In this document: piece after piece, positions 1 through 14,159 of the stretch
Numbering within the stretch: the first letter of the stretch is position 1
Layout of the letters: the number at the start of each line of letters is the position of its first letter
Source: Psococerastis gibbosa
Lineage: Eukaryota > Arthropoda > Insecta > Psocodea > Psocidae
Length of the DNA stretch: 64,000 nucleotides
Assembly: GCA_963971405.1 (NCBI GenBank)
Contig: OZ020484.1
Span: 33,688,770-33,752,769, forward strand
Direction: 5' to 3'
Notes under the pieces: model-generated
Told to the model about the DNA's origin: nothing
Seen by the model: the letters and a program-made list of their open reading frames with translations, nothing else
Database searches by the model: none
Program-made: the position numbers and the translations under genes

Positions 1-3000
1 GATGTAAATTACAATTTATCGTCGTTTTTATTGTTCCAATTTATCGAAAAAAAAGTGGATACTGTTTACATGCTACGATTTCTTGTCCAATATTTTTCGT
101 CTTCACTTCACTTGGCCATCAGGTTTCGGCATGGAAGAAGTACTGTTGTGGTCGTTATAATATATCGTTTGTTTAGCGAAAAAAGCGAAGAAGTCGCGAA
201 GACCAAGAACAAAGTGGAGCCGCAAATGGTTGCCGCAGAAAAAGGGAATTTTCTCAATTAAACTTATTGCGAGAATTACGAAGGGAACCCAATGACTGGT
301 GGAATTATTTAAGAATCGGTTGTCAACTTCAAAAAATTGTCAACGAAATAACGAACTATACACAACCTCCGTGAACGGCCAATGCAAACTAAATCAAATT
401 GTAGCGATAAATGGTTGCTACATGTTTACGTACCAATTCAACCAACTGGTTCCAACTTGTCGTAACGATTTGCAGAAATTGATGCTCGCCGGCATCAATC
501 ATACAATCCAATTCCAATTAATCTCTACAATGACCTGTTCGCACGCAACGATAAATCGTAACGGTTCAAATTGATACAATTAATAACGTGTAAGCCCGGC
601 TTAATTAGGCATAGGGCATAGTGGGAACCCAATGCACATGTCGAAACGTTTGGCCTAGCTATGCATGCCAACGTGAGCAATGGGGGCTCTGTTGCCATGA
701 TCAATGGCCTCAGGGACCGCACATCCGCACTGGGGTTGCTCAGATCCCGCAAGAACGTGCGCAAACTATTACAGGTCTAATGGAAATTGGCAGGTGTGCT
801 GGGGTGGTTCATCATGTATTTTGGGACACTTCAGCCTTGTGGCCAATTGTGCTCAATGCCGAGTATTACTACTACTTTTTCTTTCACGAAAAGCAAGGAA
901 CTTGCGGGAATTCGACCATTGATCCGGTTACACTTTACTTAGCTCAGGCCTCAGGTAGCTGTATACTAAGTCTTCGCGATAGGTAGGGTATGCCTGAACA
1001 TAGCGAAGCCTCCCAACAACCGTCTCACACAATCTCCCAATCAAATCAGCAAGTTCTTGCACTCTGACAGATTTAGGCAATTTGTGGGAACAAAAATAAT
1101 TTTAAAATGTACCGCCAATATTTATTGCAACTGGCGGCGTATGCGTGTACTAGTTGTGACTAAGTTAAGTAACTTGAAGGAATATAAAATATACGATGCG
1201 GTGTGTTTATAACTTTCACATTTATTTAATTAATTTTATAACCCGTACCTTTACAATCACCAACATTTGGGCATTGCAGAAACAGGATAGGTAGCTGCTG
1301 TAGGTTGCTGCAAGTGAATATTTCCAACAATAACAAGAAGCCCTTAGTTTCCACATGACAACCCTTGAAAATGGGGCTGCATGGGGCGGTTATTGTGTCT
1401 TCCGCATTTAGTGATATACTGTATGTATGTATGTAGCTTCGATTGTCAATATTCATGCCTTAGATTTCAACCGGTTCGGCCCCCGGCAGCAAAGCTAATC
1501 TCGGGCATTGTATTGTTAGAAAAAAAAAACGTGTCGTAGCGCGAGGTTGTCAATCTTCAGCCCAGCCCGGGAAACCTCATCAGCCGGGTCCAAGATGAAA
1601 GAAAGCATAAAGCGTTCAGGCCCAAGTTACAGGGACCAAACCGGCCAAGGTCTCTCCGAATGTCATCCAAACCTGGAAATTGCTATTGAAGAATTTTCAT
1701 CACAATTTCTATATGAATACATTTATTACTCTATTACTATGCCAGTTTTACTCCGTATCCATAAAAAAAATACCCCCTCCTTCCCAAAGAGTAGTCTAGC
1801 CCCAATCTGGATAAGCCGGTAAAGGTTGACAGTCATGAATGGGGGAGGAGGGTTTCCAGGGGATGGGGAGGGGGTGGAACTGGGTCTTGTAAATAGGATG
1901 GAGCGTGTAATCGTAACCGAAGAATTCAAAGGGTGGGGGGACACATGCCGCCGTCAGCTGATCCCGTGACGTCATCCCCCAAAGCCTTCCTGAATATCAA
2001 ACACTTTATTCAAAAAAGTCACGAAACCCTCAAATCCCATTACCACGCATGCATATGCAGCACAAGCTCAAACATTTTTAATCAATTAAATTTCAGCTGA
2101 GTCCTCTTACCACATCTATCTTATGCCATTACTGTTATCCATATTGGCGTCCCCGCATTTGGAAACCCTATGGCCTTGGTCCCTAAACTTGTGGGCTATG
2201 GCTGTTGGGCCCGTAACTAAAACATAACAGCCCCGCAAAGTGTAGAAGCATTTAGTTGTCTAATCCAACAAAAACATTATCAATACAACGGAATGAGATT
2301 CAGAAACATTGGGGAAGCTATTAAAAGCTTGCGATGATTTTAAAATCCACCACCAGTAAACAACATGGCGGCCGAAGTCCTATCTTTAAAGTAGAAAATA
2401 TATATATAGTAGGCTGATAATAGTCGTACGTATCTAAGGACCAGCATATATGTGGTCTGGACCAGCACCTTGTATAATAGCGAGAAAACAACCAAGCTAA
2501 CAAGATAGCCATCCACAACTTTGGTAATGAAGCAGTAAAAAGCTGTTTCCCAGTGTAAGAGGTTGATTATCACCATAAGCCAAATATACTATCAAAGCTA
2601 TTATGACACTCAGGCACTCAAGGTCAAGTGCCTGATTTCTGTTGTCTGCCCAGCCTGTTGAATTTTTAATTTTCCAATATCTTTTATATATTGCAAACCT
2701 ACAACTTGGTCACATTTCCTTTGGCATTTCCCCATACGTTTCACCATACTTAGCTTAAGGTTAGGCGCGATCTATTCTGTCTTATTATCGTTGATAACAA
2801 CAACCGCTTCTTATATCGACAGGCTTGTCAAAATGTCAATTGCAAAACTGGAGTATTCAATTCCGGCGTCGTGTATTTTTATTAAAAATCTAGGATCACT
2901 CGCTGCATAAATCAATAGACTGGGTGTGGCAACTTGGACTAGAACTAGTTCGTTAGACAGGGTGGTCTCCGCACAGGTAATCCTAATTCCATCATTCAAC

Positions 3001-4424
3001 TAATCTGGACAGATTTTAGATTTAGAAATCCGATTACGTTAGATCACGGTGGCAATCTACTAAAATTGTCAAAACAATTAAACACCAGCCAAAATTTAAG
3101 CTTGCCAGTCCTATCCTTTAAAGTAAATTATTGATGTTCTGGTACAGAAGACCCCCCCGCCCACATGCACTGTAAAGTTAAGTTAGTGAACTGCCATCTG
3201 TATGAATGGAGTCAACAGTTCAGTTCACACATGAACTACACAGCGTAAAATATATAAATGCTGATATTAACGATACTAATTATGACGGCGCCATTTCATG
3301 GACTGTAGTCCACAAAATTTTACTGAGTTCGTTCATACCAGTTCAGTTCCCTAGTAACTAGCCAGGTAAAAAATAAACACGCAAAAAATAACAGCATACA
3401 CAATAACAAGAAAATAAATCCGTCAATCCAAGCCAAACACAGACGACCAGCTGTTCCGCAAACAACAACAAAAAGTCAACGGCACCAGTAAGTAACCCCA
3501 TCAACAAGTGAAAAAAAAACCTCATTCAAGAAAACCCAATCAAAATACGATAAATGACACTTCATATCCAATAGGTACACGACCCACCAAAACTGTATCC
3601 CTCACAACACATCCACATCGTTAATGGAAGAAGGAAGCGCCCGAGCAGATATAGTCGCACACCAATCAAGATAATGGGCAACGTGCAACAAGGGCACTCG
3701 GGCCAAGCACGTGGCGCCACGCCCCCCTCTCAGCTGATCGCCCGACAACAAACAATAAGACAAATAAACCATAGCGGCTTGCTGATAATCGTCTCTCTAA
3801 AAAGCAGCCGCCTGCCACGCAGCCAGGAATCGCGACCAAGGTCATTTAACGTTGCCACGATTTGAATATTTTACAAATGAGACATTACCGATACAAGAGA
3901 GAGAAGAGCTGTGATAGGAAGGAAGAGGTCTAAGTTGACAGAAGCCCGGAGCTGTTGCAATGACCCGGTCACTCCAGACATGCACTCAAGGGCTTTTTCT
4001 TTCATTGAGCACCGGCTTCGCACACAACGGGGTCTGTAATTACACGCGGGTTTATCTTCGACCCGAAAGCGTTATTTCACACTAAATTGAACACATAAAC
4101 ATTTAATGTAAGTTTGACCTACATCTTCTAACGATTCCATCGCCATTACTTTTGATTTTAATGCGCTACCTGCTCGTTTACATTATTCTCCACGGTTCAG
4201 TGTACTCAGTCGTGAATGAAATAATTGCTTCGTGTTGGGCTGCCAGACTTTTATTATTAAATATACCGTAATTGCAAATTAGGATGAAGATGCAAATTAA
4301 ACGAAAAGGGTTTCTTACCGTCTACTGATGCAGTGTTAATGAACAGCTATTGCGTAGGAAAGATAATCGAGAAGAACTCACAACTAATAGTGAAAACTTA
4401 GAGGAATGGTCTCATCAAAATTAA

Positions 4425-4490
4425 TGTGGAACTCGAACCAACAACTCTGCAGATGGAAGTCGATGTCATTACCACTCCACTACTAGGGCT
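4425..4490 (-). mobile_element. tRNA-like SINE head (minus)
   Basis: ggaactcgaaccaacaactc is a reversed B box and catta/ccactccactac a reversed A box (gtggagtggtaatgac), spaced as in a tRNA head. No body recognised. Confidence 0.4.
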
Positions 4491-6782
4491 GAATAAAAAA
4501 AAGACGAAGGGAAGGAATAAAGGAAAAAGCTGACTGCTGATGTTACGCTAAGAAATCGATTTCCATTAACACTGTCAGACGGGCATTCAGACCGGGAATA
4601 AATGATGATGGAGTCTTCAAATTCTCAATGCGGCATAATGAATGCGGCCAAACTCGCTAAATCTGCAGTTCCATCGATAATTTTGAAGCATTCAACATTA
4701 ATAACTCACCTACAATATTATGGCTCATTCATAAACAGCCGCAATTCGCAGAAAACCTGAAGAGCTTACTGAGCCCAAGGAACACTGCACAAAACAGGTT
4801 CAAAGTGGACCTCAAGGAAATTTGAGAAACTAATTGTTTAAACCGATAGATGTTTGAACTGACCCCCTCCAGTGAAAAACACCAGATACACTGGCGAAAT
4901 GCGCAACATTATTAAGATTCATCGCGCGAGTAATCAGAAAATGCAAGGTTTCTTATTGTCCCTATTTTCAAATTCTCAATAACCGTCTAACACAACAATT
5001 CCCATCAGAACTGCAATAATTTGCCTGTTCTGACAGGTTCATCGAAATCTCAGCGCGGAGGTTTGTGGTCACTGATACCACAGACCGCAGCAACAGGGAA
5101 TATTCAGATTGGTTTCTAAGACACATTGCAAATGTGCAACAGTTTCAACATGAAGTATATCAGTGTGTCTTCACAAGTGACAAGGGCCCTTTAAATCTCA
5201 CCTCTGACCTATCAACAGTAACTAATATCCAATGAAATGGGTGCCCCGGGACAAGACACGAGTTAGAAAATGGGGCCTCCTGTTCCAGAATTATTTTTGG
5301 CCCCCGAGCGAAGATGCTGGTAGGTAGTCCCTCCCTTAGTAACCTAACATTGGAAAAGTCAGGAAACGAATGTTAGCATGGTGGGGCCACACGAAGAGGA
5401 GAGAAGATGTTGCAACGTGTGAGTGACTATTCCATGGTGGGCACAAGGCCACAAGGATGTCATTAGAAGTGAGGGAGGATCTCACCAAAAAAATGCAAAA
5501 ATCAGCTGGGAAACTGAAGATCCGTGCCACCGACCCCGTGGTAGGGAAAAGGCAAAAGGGAAAAGTTGACTTACCAACAATGCTCAACGATAAAGCGAGG
5601 GTGGGCGACCCTACCCCCAGTTTGCCATAAAACATAATAGCCTGCAAAACAGAAAATAGCCACACAAAAATCCCAAAACCCAACCCATTATAAAAACCTC
5701 TTGCGAAAAACAAAACACCTAAAACCAACAAAAAACCTGAATGAAACGTGCGCGTGGCAGAGTGAAAATAAAGAGGAAAAAATACGGAAATAGAAAACTG
5801 AAAAGTAAAAATGGAGAAAAAAAAACGGCGGTTCAATGATTCAAAGGTGAGTCCTCTGACAACATGCAATTCCTATGGGGAAGAGGGAAAGTGTTTCTGT
5901 GTAGAGGAAATCAGCTGTAGAGAGCAGATGGAGGGAGGGGGTAAAGCAGTAGACACGTGGTCTTTCAGCATCCGACTTTATTCAAGGCCATGGCCGAACC
6001 CGCCCCCCCACCCCCTACCCATTCCAAACCCCCATGCCTCCCAGCAGCAGGGAGCCTTATTAGCAATTCCTGAAAATGCATCCTTTCTCGACAACCCACT
6101 TTACTTCTTCAAAGTTCGCCCCCCTCTCTTCCCTCCACCATAAATTGCAAATTTCGTTACAAATTGCAATGTGCTGCTGCTGCTCTTTCCCGCAAACTGT
6201 CTTTTCATGTTTATTTTATTTTCTCGCCGTGTTTTACTTTTTCAATTCACAATTCTCTACCCATTCAATGCAGGACCGTAGACCCCCCTTCCCAAAAATA
6301 AAATTATTTCAAAATGTAGGCACATAAGATTTGCATTTTATAGGACTTCCAGGTCTACTTGCAAATATATGCTTATTTATTTTATTTATTTGTAGGCACC
6401 AGGCCCAGAAAATTATTCATTATTTTTTAAGACAAGTTTCCTTCGCTTCTACGTCTTAAGAGACAATCGGAGGGGCTTATAACTGTTGAAATGTAATATC
6501 TCATGAAATGTGAATGAAAAACAAGGCACGGCTGCCAAGAGATTGCAGGCGCAGTAAGTTCTGCGCACCTAGGGTACGTCACAATCTAAATATCTTGATA
6601 TTGATTGTATTGGACTTATGTAGAGAATCACCCGCTTAGACTAGCCATCCGGCTACCCTCAGCCATGTGTATTCCGAATCTGCTATAGCTCTACAGCCCT
6701 ACAATGAGGATAGAGCCTCCAATTCCTCCATCCAATGGAATATTGCGCTGCATCTTCAATCGGGCACACCCACTGTTTTTTT

Positions 6783-6806
6783 CATACATTACATTACATT
6801 ACATTA
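6783..6806. repeat. (ACATT)n microsatellite
   Basis: Four to five tandem acatt units. Confidence 0.8.
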
Positions 6807-9800
6807 AGGTGGCTCCATCGGCCCGGGGGGGCCTCTCGCCTGTCGCACCAAGCCCTTCCAAAGCTCGATTCTCCGCCAACTCCCTCCATGCGTCGTCGAA
6901 ATGGATGTTACAGGCTCTCAGATCCTCGGAGAGCTTGTCCGACCCTTCCTAGTTCGCCCCTGTGTTTTTTTCCACAAATCCAATTTCATAATAAATATCG
7001 ACCGTTGCACCATAAAAAATGTCAAATCCATTAGAAAAAAAATGGTTCCTTAGTGTACAATATGGGGCCGCCACAAACAACCAATCGGCTATAATTAAAA
7101 AATAAAAATAAAATAAAATATACATATATATTGGGCCCGGAGCATGTCAGGTAGGACGAATTATAAAACTATGGCCAATTGGGGTTAGTGACGGCCATAA
7201 AAATGTATAGAAACATTTATTCTAATAGTTGAGACATTTATTTAGCTCTATTATCGATATTTGATGTGATGCTGGAGGTTGTTGAAAAAAAAACTTATTG
7301 TGGAGGTGACCGATTCTCTGATCAAGAAACTTGCCAATGCAAGAGAACTCGCCAGTTGTCATCAAAGCGATGTTGGGCACGCAATGTGAGGTTTTTAGGC
7401 TCCCTACTAAAGGTGTCGCCGCATAGGTCAAACTACGGATAGTGGAATACTAAAGGAGCAACCCTGAAGTTCAGTTATCAGATCTATCTACTGTGGACCA
7501 TAAAATGATCCCTACTTCAGCATCACCATCATTCAGCTCCCATCCCTCTGAAGAGGAAATGGAGCCCCGCATTTTCCGTTTTCCGCAAAGCGAAATAATT
7601 GGACGTCATAAAGTAGAAGACAGGTTCCTCATCATTTGGATACATAGAATGAGGTTGTGGCTAACACCAATTGGCCACAGTTTTGGAACTTCGATCTGAT
7701 CGACCGTTATCTTTTACAAATCATGTGCAATAACTGTGGCCGATCGGTGCTAGTGACAGCAGCATAATGTATATCAAAGCGTAGAGGAATATATTTCTAG
7801 TCTATGACGCGCCATTTATAGCTTTACAATCAATATTTCATGAGGAATTAGTCTGCTCAAAAATGGAATATTTATAGATAGGGCTCAATTAAGGATCCGT
7901 AACACCAATGACGTTATCAGTAACTGGTTTAAATATTTCCACATGTTCATCTAATTAAATTATTTTCTACCACTAATTTCACGGACCAAATTATATGCCC
8001 CTGTTACTTTAAAATTAAAAGGAAACAAACCATAATAGGGTGAAATAACAATTATTTGTAATTACTGCCGCTATGAAATATGGCACAATAACGGTATGCA
8101 ATTAAAGGAAACAAACGTAGTATTTAATTAAATTAATTTGAAAACATGTTTGACACATGTTTTAAGAATTATCGCATTAGCGAATGAAACCTCAACTTGC
8201 TCAATAGGTTAATATGCAACTCGTTATTTACAGTAGGCTTACAGTTAGGTAAACAAGAACATCGCTTTACGTTATCAGACCAACAATTAGTAAACACGAC
8301 AATATAATTAGTCTAATCAATGAAACTGCAACTACTTCAATGCCATCAAAATAAACACACCGCTATTTTTCATTAAAATAATAAAAACATCCACAATTCT
8401 GCTTAAGTATTTTTTTATCACTACAAGAATAAAAATTAATTTGTAACCACAAAGCCTAGCAACCAAACCATTCGCTGGAGTAACCCTAGGTACTGTTATG
8501 GTATCATATAAACATTCTGAATAAAAAAAAATGGCGCCATGTTTACAAAAATTAATTGAATAAAAAGCATACCGTGATGTATTAGAATGCACGTGTTGGG
8601 ATAGGAGTTGAGTTGAGACTTGAAGCATAGAGCCGAGCCACACAGGGTTCGTAGAGGGACGGTATAAACGCGACGGAGCGGCTATATCGTACTGGGGTCG
8701 GTTGGAGAGTATTCGTACACTTGCCTCACATATTTACCCCACTATACTACTACGAGTTAAAATTTTACCCACGGGGGTAGGTAGTTGACGTCATAAGGGT
8801 TATCAGTATTACCCGTTAATCAATCATCCTCATACCTTTACTCCAAATAATACAAAAAAATTGATATATTTATGTATTGAAAATTATTACTTTTCGAACA
8901 ACAACGAAAATAGAATATAATATGGCACCATAAACTAAGTATGATGAAACGTAGGGGGAAATGTCAAAGGAAAGGTATACAAGTTGTAGGGTTGCAACAC
9001 AAAAAAGACATTGGATAATGAAAAACAAATTAACAATTCAACATGTAGGGCTGACAACAGAATCGCAGGTGCATACGTTTATGGCGATCTTACTCGGTTA
9101 ATTTTCACTATGATCAGGCTAATGGCGGGAATCTTCCCCTATTATTTCGGTCACAACTGCAACTGATTGACTGAGCTGCAGATGCCCATCATACCCACCT
9201 GACTAACATAAAGTTAAAGAAGATAATACTGCGAAAAAAAGTAAACTTTAAGTCAACTATCTGCTGAGAGATTGAAGAAACTGCCACAACAAACCCACAT
9301 GGTTTCCACATGGTAGGTGCTAATTTAAGTCATCTGTACAAACTACAAACTGTACAAACAACAAAATCATTATGTCATCTGTTTCTTTGTAAACTGATTC
9401 AGTGCTAAATAAAGTGCCAAAAGTATAATTATATGTGACCAGTGACTTGATACAAGTTATATCATAACTATCTCCTTAGGAATTCCAAAATTATAAGTAA
9501 AATGGTTTGGGACTGGAAAGTCTTTATGTAGGGCTGGTTCTCAACGTCTCTCAACATTAAGGGGACCAGTAACTGAGTGAGTCGGTTTTCATATCTGTGA
9601 GTGAACTTGAACCTCCTAATATTTTATGTAACTCAGCTCTTTCGTAAATACTGCGTGCGCGACAGTGTATAGAAACACGACAATAAATGTCTGAACACCA
9701 ACGACGTCAAATGCCACTTGCATCGAGCATTAACATTACTAGGCAGGTTCCTCAAACCGAAAAATTACAGAACACACATTTTTGGCAAATTCGTAAGAAA

Positions 9801-10454
9801 TTTTTGAAATATTGTGTGAAACTAATCTACCTTCTCCATGTTTTTTTTTGTTTTTTGTTAGATCATTTCGAGATATTTTCAAAATTGAGGACAATTATTA
9901 AAGTTACCTTGGTAAAATCATGACGAATTACCGTCGGAACTCTTTAAGGGAATTACGGGACAGAAAGGCACAATGACATTCACAACTACCTGTAGTTGCA
10001 ACCAAACTATTTTGACAATTTTACTTTATACTCCTGTTGATTGTATAATGCAAATAAAATATTTACTCGGTTTGAAGACGGTTCTACAATGCTCAAATTA
10101 AGCATTGTTGCCTTGAATACAGAATTAGTACTACTCCCCCTGGAAACTAAATCATTTTATGTTCAAAATTATAAAATCCGTGTATTTCTATAAATAAATA
10201 AGTATTATGGCGATCTGAAAAATTGTCCACCAGTAATTCGGACGCACCTGTGACATAGGTTTTTTTCCTGACACTAGTTTAAACCGTCTTCTTTCCCTTT
10301 TATTAAATGTCACACAAGACAATTACATAATTATTATTATTTAACAGCTGTTAATGCATACATTTAATCTATTTGACTTCTGCCACGTTTCATCATGTCC
10401 CTAAGCATCATCAGGAAACAACTCGAGAAAGAACTTAGTGATCTGTACTCGCAC

Positions 10455-10862
10455 CTGCAGCCCGATCATGGCGATATGGGAAAATTATAATACCGGGGTT
10501 TATTTTTCATACCGCTACTGCGCTACTACTGTAAGGTGTCACGTGACGACGTTAAAAAATGCGCGGGAAATTCGATTTAATAAATTATTATATTAAATTA
10601 TGAATAATTGAAGGAACTACTAATAAACATTAAAATGTACAGGTAGAATTGAATTATAATATGAATTTAATATAGAAATATAAAAAGAATTTTAATTAAT
10701 GTGTATACATCTAAAGAAGCACAAATTGAAAACTCACCAAAAATATAGCAGAGGCTCAATTTATCAATTTGAATTTCCCGCGGATTTTGCACTAATTGTT
10801 TGAAAACAATAGAATAAATCCCGGTATTATAATAATCCCAAATCGCCATGATCGAGCTGCAG
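10455..10862. mobile_element. MITE-A, copy 1 (CTGCAG ends)
   Basis: 408 bp with inverted ends of about 50 bp: left CTGCAGCCCGATCATGGCGA, and the right end reads CTGCAGCTCGATCATGGCGA when complemented, with about five mismatches and shared ttataataccggg. No coding potential. The same ends occur at 28148-28326. A clear target duplication was not seen. Confidence 0.8.
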
Positions 10863-11728
10863 AAAGCAATGAAATCTTAGCTAATGCAAATTTAAAATAT
10901 CTGCTGCCCAGCAACGAATTTGAACATAAAAAATGCAGTTTTGGCCCCTCCATGGTATGAGCTATTATGGGTCCCATAATCACTTGAAGAGTTTCTACCA
11001 ATACTTTCTAAGGGATGGCGGGAACGAGCATTAGGCTTTTCATTATGTGATGGTAATCACAAAAAAAGTGGAATTCGCCGGGTAGGTACTGCAGGCTTTG
11101 TCTATGCATTGGAATGGGATAAAACTTGGCGGCAGACAATCAGTCGGATTCCACTTTCCGACATATGGCTGCAGTGCTCCCCCCCCCCCCCCCTTCCTCT
11201 ATAGTATAGTACAAACAATCCAAACACAACGGAAACTGGTATTTCAAATTTCCCGCTGCACCGTGAGTAAGCAATAACACCAACAAGCCCAGTCATTGAG
11301 TAGGAATAAAATAGGGAAAAACTGGGTGACTTTGACAGGCAAAGGAAAAACGCCACAAAGAGAGAGAGAGATACGAAACGCATAAATGGGGCACAAGAAT
11401 CGAGAAATAAATAAAAAGTTGGTCGGGTTCCGCTTTGCAAGGAGAAACGCTCGGCGAGGCCGGTGTACGTAGAGCAGTGTCCCATATGACAAGCATACAG
11501 CGGGCGCGGCGCAAATACCGCGAGCTCCGGACTCCCGGCTCCGCGTCGTGCCCGTCCCATCGCACCACTGTTTTCACTATGGGCTCGTATTTACTTGTGC
11601 GAAGCATTTTGAAATAAATTACCGTGTTGTTGATGAACGATCAGCTGATTGTAAATCTCTGTTGTGCCGTTACTGCACGGCTTCCTTGCGGACTCTGTAT
11701 ACATGTCACTCCTTCGGGTTTTACGCGA

Positions 11729-12160
11729 CCCATGCCACGCTGTTTCGTATCGTGCCCATTATAGAACGTTGTTTTATACTTTTTTTGTGTCTTCAATATC
11801 TTGTGAGTACACAAGTCTCAGTCAAGTTTATCTTTTGTAGGCAAACCAATTTAATCCCATATTTTAATTGTGAACATTCTTCAACCCATGCCACGTTATT
11901 TCGTACCGTGCCCATTATAGATGTTTTATATGCTTTTGTGTGTGTCATTAATAGTGTGAGTATACTAATTTCATTCTTGTTTGTCTCAATGGCAAATCGA
12001 TTTTATCCCATATTATAATATTGTAAACAATCTTACGCGTCCCATGCCACGCTGCACCTTGCCCATTTTTCGCGTGCAATGCACAATACAGTGGAAGCGT
12101 AGAAGCTTCAGGAAATTTGTCTCAAAGGCAAATCAACTGTATGCTGTATCCCTTATTTTA
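11729..12160 (+). repeat. Degenerate tandem repeat, three units of 156 bp
   Basis: cccatgccacg(c/t)t starts at 11729, 11885 and 12041, a spacing of exactly 156 bp twice. Units share gcccatt(a)ta, gttttata.ttttttgtgt, gtgagta.ac.a and ggcaaa.c.a.ttta.cccata. The open frame through two units is a side-effect of the period being a multiple of three (156 = 52 codons). Confidence 0.8.
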
Positions 12161-12474
12161 TTCTGGATATGCCACACGCCTTTGTATATAATATCATCTC
12201 AGCTTGTTCTTTAGTACTTGTATAATCGGTGTGAGTTCACAGTTTACCAATGACTAGAAATTCATTTGGAAATAATACTAATGATGTCCGAAAACTGATG
12301 GGGTCGTTGACAGGTAAGGTTCAATGGACCATACTAAAAGTTACACCCATTATTATATTGTATTAAGCCCATCAATAATAATAATATAGAAACCCAGTGT
12401 AAACTAAAGCTACTTTCGAAAATATATAATTATCAGGCTAGTAAGCAATTAGTAATGCAATTCGTTAATGTAGT

Positions 12475-12735
12475 CAGAATGTCGTAGAGGTAACGACTCG
12501 GACTATCATCCAGAAGGTGACTGGTTCGAGTCCCACCCGAATGCCAAAATTTTCTAGTGGTACAATTATTTATCTTCTGACTACCATGCTTCGGAGGGCA
12601 TGTAAAGCCGGCGGTCCCGGCAGTCTTCCCTGACTGTCGATAGGTTAAACAGGAGGCTGTTGATGCAACCTGAAAACTCCTGTACCACGGGTACTACCAC
12701 CCCGACACGAATTTACTTTACTTTAATGCAATTCG
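12475..12735 (+). mobile_element. tRNA-derived SINE, subtype with 'gactgtcgataggtt' 3' body
   Basis: The tRNA-like head has an A-box-like gtagaggtaacgactcgg and the B box ggttcgagtcc at about 12523. The shared core atgcttcggagggcatgtaa plus gcggtcccgg follows. The 3' body (gactgtcgataggttaaaca, ggctgttgatgcaacctg, ccacgggtactaccacc) differs from the other SINEs here. Confidence 0.75.
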
Positions 12736-14159
12736 TTTGTTTTCAAATAGTTATTTCGTTATATCCGATTAAGTCACCTCGCGGCCAAGTTGGCAAGCCT
12801 GTAAGACTTCATTATTTCACCTCCAAAAAAGAAAAAAAAAAGAAAAAAAACGAGGCAATCAAAATGGGTCAGACGGAAATGAAACGTTTTCCCTATACAA
12901 CAGAAAATCAGATGCTTCACGACAATGTCATAAAAACTGAAAGACACAAACATGGGTTACTTATCATACAGAGGGAGCATCGTAAAAAATAACTATAACA
13001 CAAAATATTGCTATGTTGGAAAGGCTCATAATAAGATTTCAGCAAGGCTTTCAAGCTATAAAACGGATATAAGAAAACCCCGTAACTAGAACAAAGTTCA
13101 TTGTCTGCCTCAATAATCGAACCAGCCTTTCCATCTTGGGCAAACTAATAATGAAACGCTTGTACTCTAAATTAGTAATGGGCCAGTCTATATTTTTGTT
13201 GAGCCAAATTAAATATCGTGCGTCATGAATGAATGAAGAACAAAGAAAAAATAACAAAACAATCCAATGCTGAACTTATGAATCCGAAGTCCCTACCAGG
13301 CCCCACCTGACGCGTTTGAAACGAAATCCTAATACAATACAAAAATTAGAGTCCCTGACCAGCCAGAGCCGGATCGACCGTGTCAAACAAAAATAGCCAC
13401 CCAAGACGGTTTTGTAGGAAAAAAGGAGGAGGTACTTAAATAGTCCAGCTCCTGGGGTCGTACTCGACCAAATTCTATAGTGAGGCGTCAATAAGTCTAC
13501 TCTTAATATATTCTGAGGGAGTTAGGGTAGGCCACATACGGTATATACGTAAATACAAATTACAAACAGGTCAGCGTAAGCATTGAATATATAACACTAT
13601 AGAATGGTCACGACGGTCAAATATTGCAAACAGGCTTTTCTGGTGAAATACATACAAACTAGAAAAAAAGGTCGGACGTCCCGCTGGTGTCAGCCCATTG
13701 TGCAATTCGTCAGGGTCCAACTCGTCACATGTTTACCAGGGACGGTCTAAATACCCTCACCATACAATACTCTCACTTTCTTCCTGCCCCTTCAATTGGC
13801 TGCCTATTTTAATAATGGCCAGTGGTATATACTGTATATATTTTATTTTATTTGACCTAGCATTGTACTTCTGCTCAGCATAGGCTTTCCAACAATAGCT
13901 TATTTTAGAATTCCAGATGATTTAATTAGACTTAATGATCTACTGCAAAATATTAAATCTACCTATTATTATTTTGAAGCCGTATGTGACAGCTCCTTCA
14001 AATTCAAATTGGAATAATGCTAAGGCGGCTATTCCACTGGTCAATTATACTTCGAATTTGATTTTGTCATTGACGGAAAATCTTCAATGATGCTTTATTT
14101 ATTTTTACACCCCATTCCACTGGTTTTCAACAATTGATCATTTTTGTTTTCAATTTTTT
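12736..14159. other. No gene recognised
   Basis: AT-rich sequence with short chance frames. Purine-rich aaaagaaaaaaaaaagaaaa near 12826-12850. No repeat partner found in the window. Confidence 0.5.

Larger units (their letters stand above)
1..10454. other. No gene recognised (AT-rich intergenic or intronic DNA)
   Basis: Only short chance frames on both strands, none with codon bias, splice sites in phase or a familiar motif. It contains a SINE-like head at 4425, an (acatt)n run at 6783 and scattered homopolymers. A reading near 5360-5420 (WWGHTKRRED) hints at a LINE tail but is too short to assign. Could include 3' introns of the minus-strand gene. Confidence 0.6.

Noticed and set aside
5336-5869. 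177-codon minus-strand frame and a possible LINE tail on the plus strand
   Set aside because: The minus frame is hydrophobic and Phe-rich, as AT-rich DNA gives by chance. The plus-strand WWGHTKRRED resemblance is too short.
11102-11607. Long minus-strand frames up to 152 codons
   Set aside because: Two to three frames are open at once over the same CpG-rich patch, none has a recognisable motif or splice support, and composition is that of the local DNA.
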